The notes under the pieces: generated by a model
Database searches by the model: none
What the model saw: the letters and a program-made list of their open reading frames with translations, nothing else
What the model was told of the DNA's origin: nothing
Position numbers and translations under genes: made by a program
Source: Fragilaria crotonensis
Lineage: Eukaryota; Bacillariophyta; Fragilariophyceae; Fragilariales; Fragilariaceae
Length of the DNA stretch: 64,000 nt
Assembly: GCA_022925895.1 (NCBI GenBank)
Contig: JAKSYS010000216.1
Span: 1-64,000, forward strand
Reading direction: 5' to 3'
Shown here: piece by piece, positions 12,118-23,969 of the stretch
How the letters are laid out: each line of letters starts with the position of its first letter
Numbering within the stretch: position 1 is the first letter of the stretch

Positions 12118-13680
12118 TCAAAATGCTATTCCATTTTCTTCAAGAAGTCTTTGAAGTCGCCCCGATTCCGATCGACTGGCTTCTAGTTCACATTCAAGTC
12201 GCGCAACCTGCTGGGTCAAGGTCGCGACCAATGCCTCGACATTTCGCTTCTCGTACAGTCCTCGCCGGATCAGGTCGCCCAACACTTGACTGCACGACGG
12301 GCGGTCTTCTGGAGTCGCGCTCGCCATTTGCCGTGCCAACTGTGCTTGAACCGCATGTGTTTGAATCCATTCCTCCGGCAAACGACGCAGTCCGGAACCC
12401 AAAACTTGGGCTCGTTCCATGCCCGTGGTGAAATTGGAAAACATTTCCACAAGTAATATTCCAAGAGAGTACGTGTCGCATTTTTCATTGTATCTGCCAG
12501 TCGCAACCTCGGGGGCCGTGTATAAAAATGTTCCAACTTGGGTGGATTTCTGATCCTTACCCGCCTGACTTTCGTTGCCTACTACCGGTAGTAGCGCTTT
12601 CAACGATGATGCATTACTGTCGCTTCCACCAGTACAATCACAACGGACAATCGTTGCCAGACCCAAGTCGCCAATCTTGACAACTCCGTTGTGGACGAAA
12701 ATGTTGCTTGGCTTAATGTCGCGATGAATGACACCCTTGGAATGCAAATGTGCCACTCCTTGCACGCACTGACAAAAGTAATCCCATTTCGTAGTGGAAT
12801 CCACATTCTGGACGGCATCTTGTAACGTTTGTTCGCAATACTCCATTAAAATGAACAAATAATTCTGCAGAATCAGCGTTTGTCGTATCTCAATGTCAGG
12901 GATCATATCACCTGGAATTGATTTCTGGTAGCACGGTATGCAGAGGTCCAGGGGCTGCAAGACTGCATCAATCAAACCCCAATGCTCAAAGCTCACTTCC
13001 CACTCGGTGTATGTTTCTTGGCACAAATGACAGACGGGAAATGCGTGATCTGAATGTGATGAGTCCGAACGAGACAGTGCCCAATCGATATCGTCTTCAC
13101 CATCGTCCTCGTCATCATCCGTGACATACTCGCCCTTCTCCACCCAAGCACTGTAATACCTTACAACATGATCGCTATGAAGACTTGACAATACTTGCAC
13201 TTCTCGGAGTACCTTTTCGTTGTTCGGATCAGATCCATCATTTTTGTTCCAATTCGTCGGATTTAACAATGGAATACTCTTGAGACAATACAATTGCGAG
13301 TCAACTCGATTTTGAACCAAATGGGCAGTTCCAAATCCTCCTTTCCCCAATTTCTCAAGGGTGATGAATTCTGTCTTGTGACGACAGGTTTCAATCGAAT
13401 CGCGACGACTCCACTCCAGAGAATCGTGTTGGGCAAGACCCAACGGAATCGCCTTGTTCATGATTGTTTTCATGGACGTTGGTGTCGATGTTGTTCTCGG
13501 TGACGCGGCAGGTGTTGTAGTGCCAGTAGTCGTTTCAGTGGTAATACTGTCGGTGGAATATTGATGATTCATGGCCATCGAAATCACCTCCTTATTACTT
13601 GGATTCGTCGTCACTGTGATTTTGGATACCAACTGACTCCCTGCAACGTTGCTGCCGTTGCTGTTGCCACGGTGCACCAT
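12118..13680 (-). CDS. PEK/GCN2-like Ser/Thr protein kinase with Cys-pair insert
   Basis: A 520-residue uninterrupted frame. It opens with a Ser/Thr-rich low-complexity N-terminus (1-85). The kinase domain follows: LGKGGFGTAH glycine loop (111-120), CLK with Lys134, Glu160 in the C-helix, HRDIKPSN (319-326), GDLG in place of DFG (337-340), and TAPE (388-391). The bipartite N-lobe with a long acidic insert (186-210), and the DLG form, are typical of eIF2-alpha kinases (PERK/GCN2/HRI/PKR class). The insert also carries CxxC pairs at 217/220 and 247/250, which could form a zinc-binding treble-clef or ribbon-like fold. The last 50 residues form a leucine-heptad coiled coil, suggesting dimerisation. 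No transmembrane or HisRS-like domain is present. A role in phosphorylating eIF2-alpha under stress is inferred from family resemblance only. Confidence 0.85.
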   Translation of the reverse strand: MVHRGNSNGSNVAGSQLVSKITVTTNPSNKEVISMAMNHQYSTDSITTETTTGTTTPAASPRTTSTPTSMKTIMNKAIPLGLAQHDSLEWSRRDSIETCRHKTEFITLEKLGKGGFGTAHLVQNRVDSQLYCLKSIPLLNPTNWNKNDGSDPNNEKVLREVQVLSSLHSDHVVRYYSAWVEKGEYVTDDDEDDGEDDIDWALSRSDSSHSDHAFPVCHLCQETYTEWEVSFEHWGLIDAVLQPLDLCIPCYQKSIPGDMIPDIEIRQTLILQNYLFILMEYCEQTLQDAVQNVDSTTKWDYFCQCVQGVAHLHSKGVIHRDIKPSNIFVHNGVVKIGDLGLATIVRCDCTGGSDSNASSLKALLPVVGNESQAGKDQKSTQVGTFLYTAPEVATGRYNEKCDTYSLGILLVEMFSNFTTGMERAQVLGSGLRRLPEEWIQTHAVQAQLARQMASATPEDRPSCSQVLGDLIRRGLYEKRNVEALVATLTQQVARLECELEASRSESGRLQRLLEENGIAF

Positions 13681-14173
13681 GGACTACGTCGGTGCTTGCA
13701 AGGCAAGGAACACAATGGAAATGAGACTTGGCACAAACGGTTTTTCAATCGCCGTCACGTCCTTCCTCTCAAGTGGATGCACTTGAAGTAGAAGAGAGAG
13801 GTGTAAGAGGTATGTAGTTGATTGTTCTGTACTGGTAGTGAAGTTTAAGAGTAGGCACACCGTTGAGACTTCGACCTTTGACTATCTCCTCATAGTCAGC
13901 TCGTCGGCATCATCCATTTTTTGGGTGTGTTGTTCGATCGAAAGGTTCGAGGGAATGTTCACACACCTTCTGCTTACAGACGGTCCTCCTACTGCAGTCA
14001 AGGGCTATGAAACGTCCTACACCCTTCAACGTAGAATTGATACTATTCTGAACGTAGTACGACGTACGTATGATCCAACATACAATTGTTTGCGTTTGCC
14101 AGTTAGTATTTTGTCGAACGCACGCCGGTCAACATACGTATGTGTGTTATGCACATGCACATGGCTGTAGACT
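13681..14173. other. intergenic between kinase promoter and retroelement
   Basis: Should contain the kinase promoter. A plus-strand frame at 13838-14170 has no recognisable features and is probably chance. Confidence 0.45.
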
Positions 14174-14571
14174 CTCTGCGCACCTACTGGTCAAGATGGA
14201 TAGCGGTTGAACGACGGACAAACACGGTAACACTACTTGGTTTCTTCAGTCTCTGATCACTGTCACTAACACTGTGCCGTTTACTGTTCGCCAGTATGTC
14301 ATTCTCGGTTTGCCGGGAGAGACTCTGACTGACGAAATTGGCGCACGTTAGTGCGAACGAACGGAAGTGGCTTCGGCCACGAGATCACGTGACTACGACA
14401 TCGGATTGGCAGACCTTACCTTGGAATCGGATTACTAGCACGTTCTGGTAGTTCCCTCAAGGTGATCATGTCAGGATCAGCTCTGATCCACTCTTTGAAG
14501 AAGTTGGACTTTTCCCCCTGGACCGTTCATCCAAGGATATCGTCTCGCGACTTCAAGGCAGTTTCTTTTTC
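14174..14571 (+). repeat. A1 split direct repeat of YR retroelement
   Basis: Matches 23012-23409 with no difference seen by eye. Its first two bases (CT) are also the last two of B2 and the overlap of B1 with A2, consistent with a recombinase crossover dinucleotide. Confidence 0.85.
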
Positions 14572-14600
14572 TCTTTTTCTTTTTCCGGTTTGCGTTCGCC

Positions 14601-16999
14601 ATGTCGGACTCTCTGCTGGATTTCATTCTCGTCGAAGCTGCGGGGCTCGATGCCTCGCCTGTGGGGGCCTCCCCGGCTCCGTCTGCCTCGCCGTCTGCGT
14701 CTTTGCCTAACCCGGCTCGTGTGGTGGGGGGGGTTGATATCTCGAGTTTAAAAGGTACGGTTTCTCCTTCGAAGTCTTATTCTGTTATGTCTGTTCGTGC
14801 CTCCGACCGGGGAACTTTGTGTATGGGTTTGATGAGCAAGTTGGGACGGATTGGATTTTGTGTGAGGAAAAACTGCGTGACCAAATCCACATCGGTAAAA
14901 AGTTCGATCTACCCGAGGTAGATGAAGCGTTCCTTTTCATCGTCCGGGTCCCAGGCTCAAACGTGTTCATGGAGCCATACGTTAAGGAGTCCATAGTTCC
15001 GAAGGCTGTCTTGATGGAATGGAAGACAACGGCAACTACGTTGCCCAACTGGGTGAAGGCCTTTCGCTCTGTAGTCATCACTGATGCCTCCGAGGTGACG
15101 GTGACGAACACCGATTTTAAGGAAACGAAATTTCTGGCGGATGCCGAGAGCTTTCGCACTCCCTACAAGAAGAAAAGGGGAAGTGGAGAGCAAGGAGAGC
15201 CGAAGGACGATCGAACGCCAGCCCTCCGAGAGGTAAGGTTTGATGTCCACGAACGAGCTCTGCCCACGGTTGGTGAATCGGAAGAATTGGAGGCCGTCAT
15301 TTCTGGCGGGTCGTTAGGGAAGGGTGGTCTCACTCGCATCGTGTCTGAAGTCGAATCGAGCGTTATCACCCTCGGAATGGCGATGAAGGAAGTCGCAGCC
15401 CTCTCTCAGAAGAGGTTTGAGGAAAACGAGAGGGAGTCGAAAGCCATCTTGGGGATTCTTCAAAACTTGTTTGCTACTCTCGGGCCAACGGTTGAAATCG
15501 ATGCCACACTTGGGGCTCCGACGTTGTGGGGAACCACAGCATTCATCGCCGAGGATGTAGTGAGGCTGGGAGGGGTTGTAGTATCCTTGGAAGCAGAACT
15601 AAAGCCGATGAGTGAGGCTATCAGGTTGGCGGTGGAAGCACAGGAAAAGAGTTCAGCCAGTGCTGGGTCAAGTGATAAAGTGATCAAAGTGCTGTCACTG
15701 GTGATGGGCCATGTTCGAAAGGTGGGGCCCGAATTGGAAATGTTAAAAGAAGGTTTGAGTCGTCTAGAGGCTGACGTCCGAGCGGGTGGGGCGGGGAAGG
15801 AAAAGATGTTACCTATTCCGACTCCCGACTCGATGGAATCTCTCATGACTATGTTGAAGGAGGGTGCTCGTGTTGACGACGATGAAATTCATGTCGACGG
15901 CAGAGGTAGGGGTCTGGATACATCGGAGGTCCTTCCTCTGTCGGTACGGAAGTTGATTGCGGACATCGGTCGGTTAACAGCTGACGTGGAGGCGTTGAAA
16001 GCTAATGCCGAAGACACATCGGTAAAGTTCGGAGGTCTCGGGTTAAAATCTCTGCAGGATTGCCACGCCTGGGTTGGAGCAAACTTCGGAGAGCATCGAT
16101 ACGGGCTAGTGATGGACCCTTTGCTGATGATGGAGCGAATTTTTGGTGGCGATTCCGCCGATGGAAGAGACAACCACCTAAAGATGTTGGAGTCAAGAGT
16201 GAAGTTGAAGATTCACACAGGAGCCGAGGCCGCAGCTATTAGCGCGTTGGCATACGCCCGACCAAGGCAGTTTCACAACGGTAAGGTGGCCATGACAACA
16301 GAGCAAAATGCGTCGCGTCTGAGCAAGCTACCGAACTACAAGAGTTGGAACTCGGGAGGTCAAGGAGTGCGAAACTATGTGACGAAACAAATGAACTTGA
16401 TTCAAGGGACAGTGGCTCACGACATATCCTACACGTTTGGGAGAGGGTCTGGGGCGTCGAGTCAGGCTCATGGTCTGGCTACCATGAGCCTCAATGCCAC
16501 AGTCACTTTTCTTACCCAATTGCTCGTGTTCGTTGATACACTCTATGAGAAGCTCCACGTGGATTCCAGGTTCTCGGCCGATCAATCTTGGGCGTTGACC
16601 ACCCAAATCTTGGATAGGATCTGCGAAGAACTTTACGCTCCGAAGGAAGGTGTGCAGGAAGCAATGTCGATAGAGGACCCGGCCTCGATTTGTTCTCACG
16701 TCCTCTGGGCCTGTCTCAGGACCCATGATATAATGGCGGGTTACATCGAACACCAATTCGAAAATCACCCGACAATTGCAGCGGAGTATGTCAAGTTCTT
16801 AGCTACCAACTCGGGGCACGACAAGGTAGATAAACTGGAGGCAACGGTTAAGGACCTTAAGGAGGAAGTAGCGTCGATTTTGAAACGCAGTAATGCTGCG
16901 GTTACGAAGGCGGATGTGGGGACAGGAAGATGTGACGCGTTGAAGACAGGACTCGAGGCGGTGGCAAAGCGGGTTAAGACGCTCGAGGACAGAAGGTGA
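14601..16999 (+). other. gag-like region of YR retroelement
   Basis: The main open frame, 14819-16999 (726 residues), is rich in heptad-like Ala/Glu/Lys segments and lacks recognised enzymatic motifs. It sits first after the left repeat, where elements of this class carry a structural (gag-like) gene. The assignment rests on position and composition. Confidence 0.55.
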
Positions 17000-17009
17000 C
17001 AAAGAGGAG

Positions 17010-18449
17010 GTGCGAATGGGCCGGAAGGCGCCAAGCCGGAGATATAACGATAGTAGCGAAACCTCTACCATCGATTCAGGTTTCGCCTTACCTCGCAAGT
17101 GTGGTGAACCCGTTTTAATTCTTAATGCACCTCCCATCAATCCGAAAGCGTCTCAACTCATTCACGCCGGCCCACAGGAGTCGACGTACAAGAAGTTGAA
17201 ACTGGTAAAGAGAGGTCACAGGGCGTTGACCAACCCTCTCGTGTGTGGAATGTCCTTTGACTCTCTCCCTGCTTGGCTGTGGTCCTTTCGTTTGTCCGAT
17301 TGGTCCGCTATTTTGATCACTGATTCAGACGAGCATCGGCTTCGTCAGTTTCATGTGTCGACTTGGTCCTTTTGGAAGGACAAGTTCGAAATTGTGAAGG
17401 CGGAGGGAGTAGCCGCTGGAAAGCACAACGCGGTGGTCTGGTTCGCAAGTGGCTCGCGATCTTTCCTTGAAGAGTTCGAGTCCCAGACAACTGCGCTCCC
17501 AGTGGTCTGTTGGTTGGAAAGGAGTGGACGAAGGCGTCCAGCCGACTCGAAGCGGGGACGATGGTTTAGCGTCTCTCACGAACTCGTGGGCGGCTCGACA
17601 ACAGCTCGAGGTGTGTTTGGGGCTTTCGGGCTGACATTTGACATCGACAAGGACCCCTTGAAGAGAACATTGGCACATGTGCTGAAATACTCGGAACGGC
17701 CATCCCCGTGTTCCATCCCAGTCCGTCAACCGCACTACACTCTCGACGATCGTTTGAGTCTGAACAGAATCGCCCAACCAGTTCTGTTCCAGAGCGGGTT
17801 TTCTCGGACAGGATGGGGAATCCGCCAACTAATCCCCTCGGAATTAAGTCAGGCCTTCGACTTGCCAGCATACCTCGAGTGGAATGATGCATTCCCGTCG
17901 ACGTTGGTGCCAGTCCAGTTGTTGCGGGTCACAGGCGATGCAGCGCTGCAATGTTTGAGGGACTCTTCTCCGTTAGACGAGCCACCACGGGCGAAGGTTC
18001 GAAACCGCGTAAGCACGCTTGACGAAAACGTGTCGGTGGTTTTGCCTGATCCCCCCACGTGGTTCCCGTTGCTCCGGAAGTGGCTTCCAGGATCTTGGGC
18101 GCACGCAAGTATCTCGTCAAAGGCAGTCAAGTCGGACAATGCTCAGGTGGACCAGCTACCGTGGAATTTACGGATCACACTGCTCTTCCCCACCGTTAAC
18201 GCATCGGCGATCCGTGGCTTTGAGGCGCTCGCGCTCCGGCGATGGCGAACATCTCTCTCAGGCTCGTTCTTCCGTTACTTGCGTGAAACATACGGAGGGT
18301 CCTGGTTGGCGCGTTTACAAGCAGAGCGCCGGCGGCGCAGAAAGGCTATTTGTGGTTGGAAACGGGCACGTTTCGAGAACCCAGGCGTGCCGAAGCACGG
18401 GTTAGAGGTGACGGATCACGGAGAGGGGGGGGGGTACCATTCTCGCTGA
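17010..18449 (+). other. second ORF of YR retroelement, unknown role
   Basis: A 479-residue open frame starting 10 bases after the gag-like frame ends and closing 34 bases before the reverse-transcriptase frame. It is Arg- and Trp-rich with no family recognised. Its placement between gag and RT makes it part of the element. Confidence 0.5.
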
Positions 18450-18483
18450 TCGCCTGGCTCGCGATGTAGTATGTGGACTACAG

Positions 18484-20955
18484 GTGCTGAATCAGGTGAT
18501 GGGGAGCGAGTGGTGGGATTGGAATTGCGGATCGTCGTTAATCTTTTGGAGATGGAACGGACCAGCTCAGACCGACGCAGCTCGAGATGGCATTCCGGTC
18601 TACGTCGCAGAAAAATTGCCGACTCGCCGAGGAAAAAAGGGTCTGAGTTTGGACGGAACCCAGAAGCTTATGGTGGCGTCAAAAATAAATGGTATGGTGC
18701 AGAGGAGCTACCTTGAGGTGGGCCACGTCACGAACACTGTTCACTTCTTTGCGGTTCCGAAGGGGGAAGACGATATCAGAGTTGTGTTTGATGGAACGTC
18801 GTCGGGGCTGAATGAAACACTGTGGGCGCCAAACTTCTTTCTCCCCTCGGCCAAGTCAGCCGCCATGGTTCTGACCTTTTCCACTTGGATGTCCGACATG
18901 GACTTTGGTGAGATGTTCCACAACTTCAATTTGGACCCAAAGATAAGGCCATACTCAGGAGTCAATGTGGATAAACTCAATGTCGGGATAGAAAGCTCCA
19001 ACGGGGGTCACGCGGAAAAGGTTTCAGCACTGCGATGGACTCGTCTGTTCATGGGCATGCGCCCAAGTCCTTACAATGCAGTGAGGCATTACTACTGGGG
19101 TGAAGAGTTCGCGAAGGGAAACCCAGCGGACAAGGCAAACCCCATGGGTTACGATCGAATTCGAAGCAACTTGCCTGGGATGGCGAATTACGATCCGTCT
19201 CTCCCCAAGATTATGAAGTGGCGAAACGGATCGTCTGACTCGGACATAGGATCAGTGGCAGGCGATGTGGTTACTTTCATAGACGACGTTCGGATAACTG
19301 GATCCTCAAAAGAAATGTGCCATGCCGTCCGTCGACAGTTCGCTGGACGAATTCAGTATTTGGGGATGCAGGATGCACCGCGAAAATTTCGCCCGCCTTC
19401 TCAGTCGAGCGCCGGAGCATGGACTGGGACCGTGTTCAAGGTTGGGTCCAGACGGATTACAAAGTCGGTGTCTCAAGAGAAATGGGAAAAGGGAAGGACA
19501 ATCGTGGAGGAGCTGACTCGCGCGGTGAATGCATCATGCGATGGCCGACCTCAGCTGGGAAGGAAGAAACTGGAAAAGGAAACAGGCTTCATGAACCATC
19601 TCGCGATGACATTTGAGACGATAGCTCCGTTCCTTAAAGGCTTTTATCTCACTTTGAATTCGTGGAGGAGTGGCCGCGACGCCGGAGACTGGAAGATCGC
19701 GCCGAAACGCTGGAGAGCACTCCTCTTTGCTCAACGTGCCAATGGAAGGATTTCGGAAGAAGAGTTGGACGCGGAATTGGAAAGGGATGCCAGCGGGGAA
19801 GAGGCTCCTCCGGTCGTGACCGCGAGCGTAAGCTTGCAGTCAGACCTCGCAGCGTTGCAGGTGCTCTTCGAACCGACAGGGGTTCCCGAAGTCAGCATTC
19901 GCTCTAGGAATGTGGTGACGATTGTGTACGGCTTTGGAGATGCTTCAGGAACCGGACTCGGGGCTACATTCACTTGCGGCTCAGGATTTAATTTTCGGAT
20001 TGGGGTCTGGGGGGCCGACGAGGATCCAGAGTCGTCAAATTGGAAGGAGTTCGCTAACATTGTGGAATCATTAGAAGAAGAGGCGGAGCTGGGGCACCTC
20101 TCAAACTCAGAGGTGTTTATGTTCACTGACAACTCCACAGTGGAGGCGTGTGCAGCAAAAGGTTCCTCGTCGTCGCCCAAGTTGTTGGAACTGGTGGTGC
20201 GGTTGTTCGCGTTGACGTCCAAAGTGGGAGTGAAGGTGAATGTCTTCCATGTGGCAGGAACAAGAATGATCGCCCAGGGCACGGATGGTGTCTCCCGCGG
20301 ATACTTGGGCCAGGGCGTCATGGCTGGGGATACGATGACTATCCACATACCAATCCATCTCTCCGCGGTGGAAAGAGCCTCAACGGATTTGGTGTCCTGG
20401 ATTCGAAGCTGGAGTGGTCACGAGACTATCCTGTTGGACGAAGCAGGTTGGTTTGAGACGGGACATGACATAGAAGGATGGTCACTTGGAAGGGACGGCT
20501 TCGAGCGTCCGCAGCTTGCAAGAATTCGGAAATCGTACATCTGGGCGCCGGCACCATTGGCTGCGGAAGTGGCCATCGCGGAACTAAGAAAGGCGCGGAT
20601 TAAACGCCAACAGTCGTGTCACATATTCGTTTGCCCTCGTTTGTGCACCACGCAATGGGTGAAACAATTGTACCGCGCGGCAGATATTGTGTTCGAGGTC
20701 CCGGTCGGTTTCTTTTGTTGGCCAGCAAGCATGCACGAACCTCTACTAATCGGTATCGTTTTCCCTTTCCTCAGTGTCAAGCCGTGGCAGATCCGGGGAA
20801 CGCCCAAGATGTACGCAGTGGGTCGGGAACTGCGTAGAGTGTTTGCGGAGTCGGAAGTGGACGCAAGGGATCTTTTGCGCAAACTTTGGGCATTGTGTAT
20901 CGACCTTGAAAGAATGCCGGAACATGTGGTGCGGAAGCTGTTATCGTTCAGCTGA
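18484..20955 (+). other. reverse transcriptase and RNase H region of YR retroelement
   Basis: An 823-residue frame. The first half has an RT palm with the FIDD-type active-site signature, preceded by a fingers segment and a MGMRPSPYNAV stretch. The second half has an RNase H-like domain (GFGDASGTGLGATF, later FTDNSTVEA). The end overlaps the start of the recombinase frame, an arrangement common in DIRS-like elements. Confidence 0.8.
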
Positions 20956-22324
20956 CGAGCCGGACTTCTTTATCGCGACGGGCGACAATCCCCGAGCAGG
21001 GTCGGGAGACGAAGATCGTCTTCTGTCTGGATGGGCTCCGAGAAAATCAGAGGAATCCAGGTTTCGCACGGCCAGGAATGGTGACGACTTGTTGGTGTCC
21101 TTCGAGTGCGACTTCTGCATCTTCGGAAAGCTCTTCGACCACGAACCACAATTGGACTGTGGGAAAGATCAGTTTGCGTTAGGGTGCATCCGTCGCATCA
21201 ACCTTGACGCTTTTTGGAGTCGAGCTCGCACGACGGTGGAGGCCAACACCTCAAAGATGAGAGAAGGTTTGGTCATCTCGAAATCGATGGGAATGAGGGG
21301 GACGCCGAAGGATCCGGGACCTTTGCCGTCCGACGACCACGTGGGCTACGAAGTGGCGATCCAGATGGTGGTATCCTCACTTGGGGCGGGCCGGTACTCC
21401 GGGACACACAAACAATGGGACACCATCCGGAGGTTTCGCGCTTGTTTTTCAAATCAAGTCAGAGCCGCTCGAGAGGCGAATTCGAAATGTTTAGTCCTGG
21501 CTGACAACAATGGCGGGACTTACCAACGACTGGCCTTCGATCCCTGCGGGTCTTTATGGTTTCAACGTTTCATGGTAGGTTGCAGCAAGAGAATGGGGCA
21601 GGACTGGCGACCGAACCAGGCGATAAGCGTAAAGATAATGCACGACTTGCTCGAGAAGACGGAGGAAAGAGCTCGAGAGGCCGAGACACCAAGCGCGCGC
21701 GAAAGATGGATCTTGGCAGGCACGTACTTCTGCATCTGCTTTGTGTTGTCCTTGCGGAGCCCTGAGGGGCTCATGGCGGACTTGGAAGGGATGAATAAAT
21801 ACTTTGAGAAGGAGACCCCGGAGGTAGTAATACCGTTGCTGGGTCGTTTCAAGGGCGAACATCATAGCAAGCAACATTTGCTGACGTCTGTGGCTGTCAC
21901 GGGTTCGGGCATCCGGATCAAGCGATGGATTGAGCTGTCGCTGGCCGTGCACAAGATCGCAGGGAGAATCGATGGACCTCTCTTCGTAAACGAGAAAGGT
22001 TTTCAATCTACAACCGCAGACATGAATGAGGCTTTCCTGGAACTGATTTGCGAGATCTACGAGGGAAATCCCAAGCTGTTCGGGTTGGACATTACGAGTG
22101 TTGGAGACCTCTCAGAAAAGTTCAACGTGTTTCGTTCTTTTCGGCGAGGATCGGAGTCGCGAGCCGTCGCAATGAAGGTCTCCGAGGCTGACCGGTACGT
22201 GGTCAATCGTTGGAAGAGGAAGGAGACTGCGGGCACCGGCAAGGTGTCTCATTCCATCGATCAACACTACGTGGATATTGCGATGGTGAAGGATTCGTTC
22301 ATCCGCTACACGAGGGCCATGTGA
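20774..22324 (+). other. tyrosine recombinase region of YR retroelement
   Basis: A 516-residue frame overlapping the RT/RNase H frame. The C-terminal half has a catalytic-domain layout of the tyrosine recombinase family: an Arg in LSLRSPEG, a second cluster FRSFRRGSESRA, and a terminal Tyr in DQHYVDI. This replaces the DDE integrase of LTR elements and defines the DIRS-like order. Confidence 0.75.
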
Positions 22325-22515
22325 ATGGAGTGATCATCGTTACGTCGACGCAAGAAGCAGTGTCAGGAGAACTGTATGTGTGTCGTTGGCGAGTCAGGGT
22401 TGATAACCCCAGCTGGGTTTGTCCCAGGGAAGCCCAGCATGCTCCAGGGTCGATCATCATGGTTCCTGTTGAAAGAAATCCTCTCGCGGGGAGGTGTGGG
22501 TGTTCTCACGTTGTG

Positions 22516-23013
22516 GGGGTTTTGAATTCAAGTTGTTATTGTTCTGGCGCGATCCAGAAGATAGTGACTGAGGTCTTCCGAACCGCATCAAGATCGAGTC
22601 GAAGGAATTTCAATTGTTTGGAATTGCACGTTCGAGCAGGTATATTTCCTCTCCCAGCCTGCCCGTCTCGGCCGATGACTTTGTTCCGACGTGGCGGGAC
22701 AGGTTGGGAGATCCAAGGAGAACAACCCTTTCAAGATGTGGATCAGTTGATCCGAGAATCCATGCGGGTACGCATGACCTGAGGAGGTGAAAGGTTGGCA
22801 CTGTACTACTGTGCACTAACTACCCATCACACGAGCGGAGCCATATGACCTGTGTGGTTCCGCTCACGAGACTCTCATTCGTTTTCACTCGCACACTCGT
22901 TCGTCGCTTATCAAGTCGATCGAGTGTGCAAATAAGGTAGTTTTAATTTTAACTATCTGAAGATGTACAAGTCGTGGCTCCGATGCATGTCCTGCAGGTT
23001 AACGGCAAATCCT
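22516..23013 (+). repeat. B1 split direct repeat of YR retroelement
   Basis: 498 bp matching 23472-23969. It abuts A2 with a 2-bp overlap, so B1-A2 has the form expected from a circle junction. Confidence 0.85.
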
Positions 23014-23409
23014 CTGCGCACCTACTGGTCAAGATGGATAGCGGTTGAACGACGGACAAACACGGTAACACTACTTGGTTTCTTCAGTCTCTGATCACTG
23101 TCACTAACACTGTGCCGTTTACTGTTCGCCAGTATGTCATTCTCGGTTTGCCGGGAGAGACTCTGACTGACGAAATTGGCGCACGTTAGTGCGAACGAAC
23201 GGAAGTGGCTTCGGCCACGAGATCACGTGACTACGACATCGGATTGGCAGACCTTACCTTGGAATCGGATTACTAGCACGTTCTGGTAGTTCCCTCAAGG
23301 TGATCATGTCAGGATCAGCTCTGATCCACTCTTTGAAGAAGTTGGACTTTTCCCCCTGGACCGTTCATCCAAGGATATCGTCTCGCGACTTCAAGGCAGT
23401 TTCTTTTTC
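23012..23409 (+). repeat. A2 split direct repeat of YR retroelement
   Basis: 398 bp matching A1 at 14174-14571. It is followed by a 62-bp segment (23410-23471) found nowhere else in the window, then B2. Confidence 0.85.
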
Positions 23410-23471
23410 CCCACCCACCATCCCCTTTTCTTTCCGAGCGGCTCTCTGGCTTTCGTCCATCGCGCTGTATC

Positions 23472-23969
23472 GGGGTTTTGAATTCAAGTTGTTATTGTTC
23501 TGGCGCGATCCAGAAGATAGTGACTGAGGTCTTCCGAACCGCATCAAGATCGAGTCGAAGGAATTTCAATTGTTTGGAATTGCACGTTCGAGCAGGTATA
23601 TTTCCTCTCCCAGCCTGCCCGTCTCGGCCGATGACTTTGTTCCGACGTGGCGGGACAGGTTGGGAGATCCAAGGAGAACAACCCTTTCAAGATGTGGATC
23701 AGTTGATCCGAGAATCCATGCGGGTACGCATGACCTGAGGAGGTGAAAGGTTGGCACTGTACTACTGTGCACTAACTACCCATCACACGAGCGGAGCCAT
23801 ATGACCTGTGTGGTTCCGCTCACGAGACTCTCATTCGTTTTCACTCGCACACTCGTTCGTCGCTTATCAAGTCGATCGAGTGTGCAAATAAGGTAGTTTT
23901 AATTTTAACTATCTGAAGATGTACAAGTCGTGGCTCCGATGCATGTCCTGCAGGTTAACGGCAAATCCT
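23472..23969 (+). repeat. B2 split direct repeat of YR retroelement
   Basis: Right end of the element, matching B1. The host sequence resumes with TGACTCTGG. Confidence 0.85.

Larger units (their letters stand above)
14174..23969 (+). mobile_element. tyrosine-recombinase retroelement (DIRS/PAT/Ngaro-like) with split direct repeats
   Basis: A 9.8-kb element arranged A1 - internal genes - B1 - A2 - B2, the split-direct-repeat layout of PAT- and Ngaro-type YR retroelements. A1 (14174-14571) and A2 (23012-23409) look identical over 398 bp. B1 (22516-23013) and B2 (23472-23969) look identical over 498 bp. A 62-bp unique spacer separates A2 from B2. Internal parts in order: gag-like region, a second ORF of unknown role, reverse transcriptase plus RNase H, and an overlapping tyrosine recombinase. 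No integrase, LTR or target duplication is seen, as expected for this family. Repeat identity implies a very recent insertion. It looks essentially whole, with at most one or two interruptions. Confidence 0.85.

Noticed and set aside
13838-14170. 110-residue plus-strand frame between the kinase and the retroelement
   Set aside because: No recognisable features and Cys/Trp/Ser-rich composition typical of chance frames.
15460-15846. minus-strand frames inside the YR retroelement
   Set aside because: They lie antisense to the gag-like region and have low-complexity peptides without family features.
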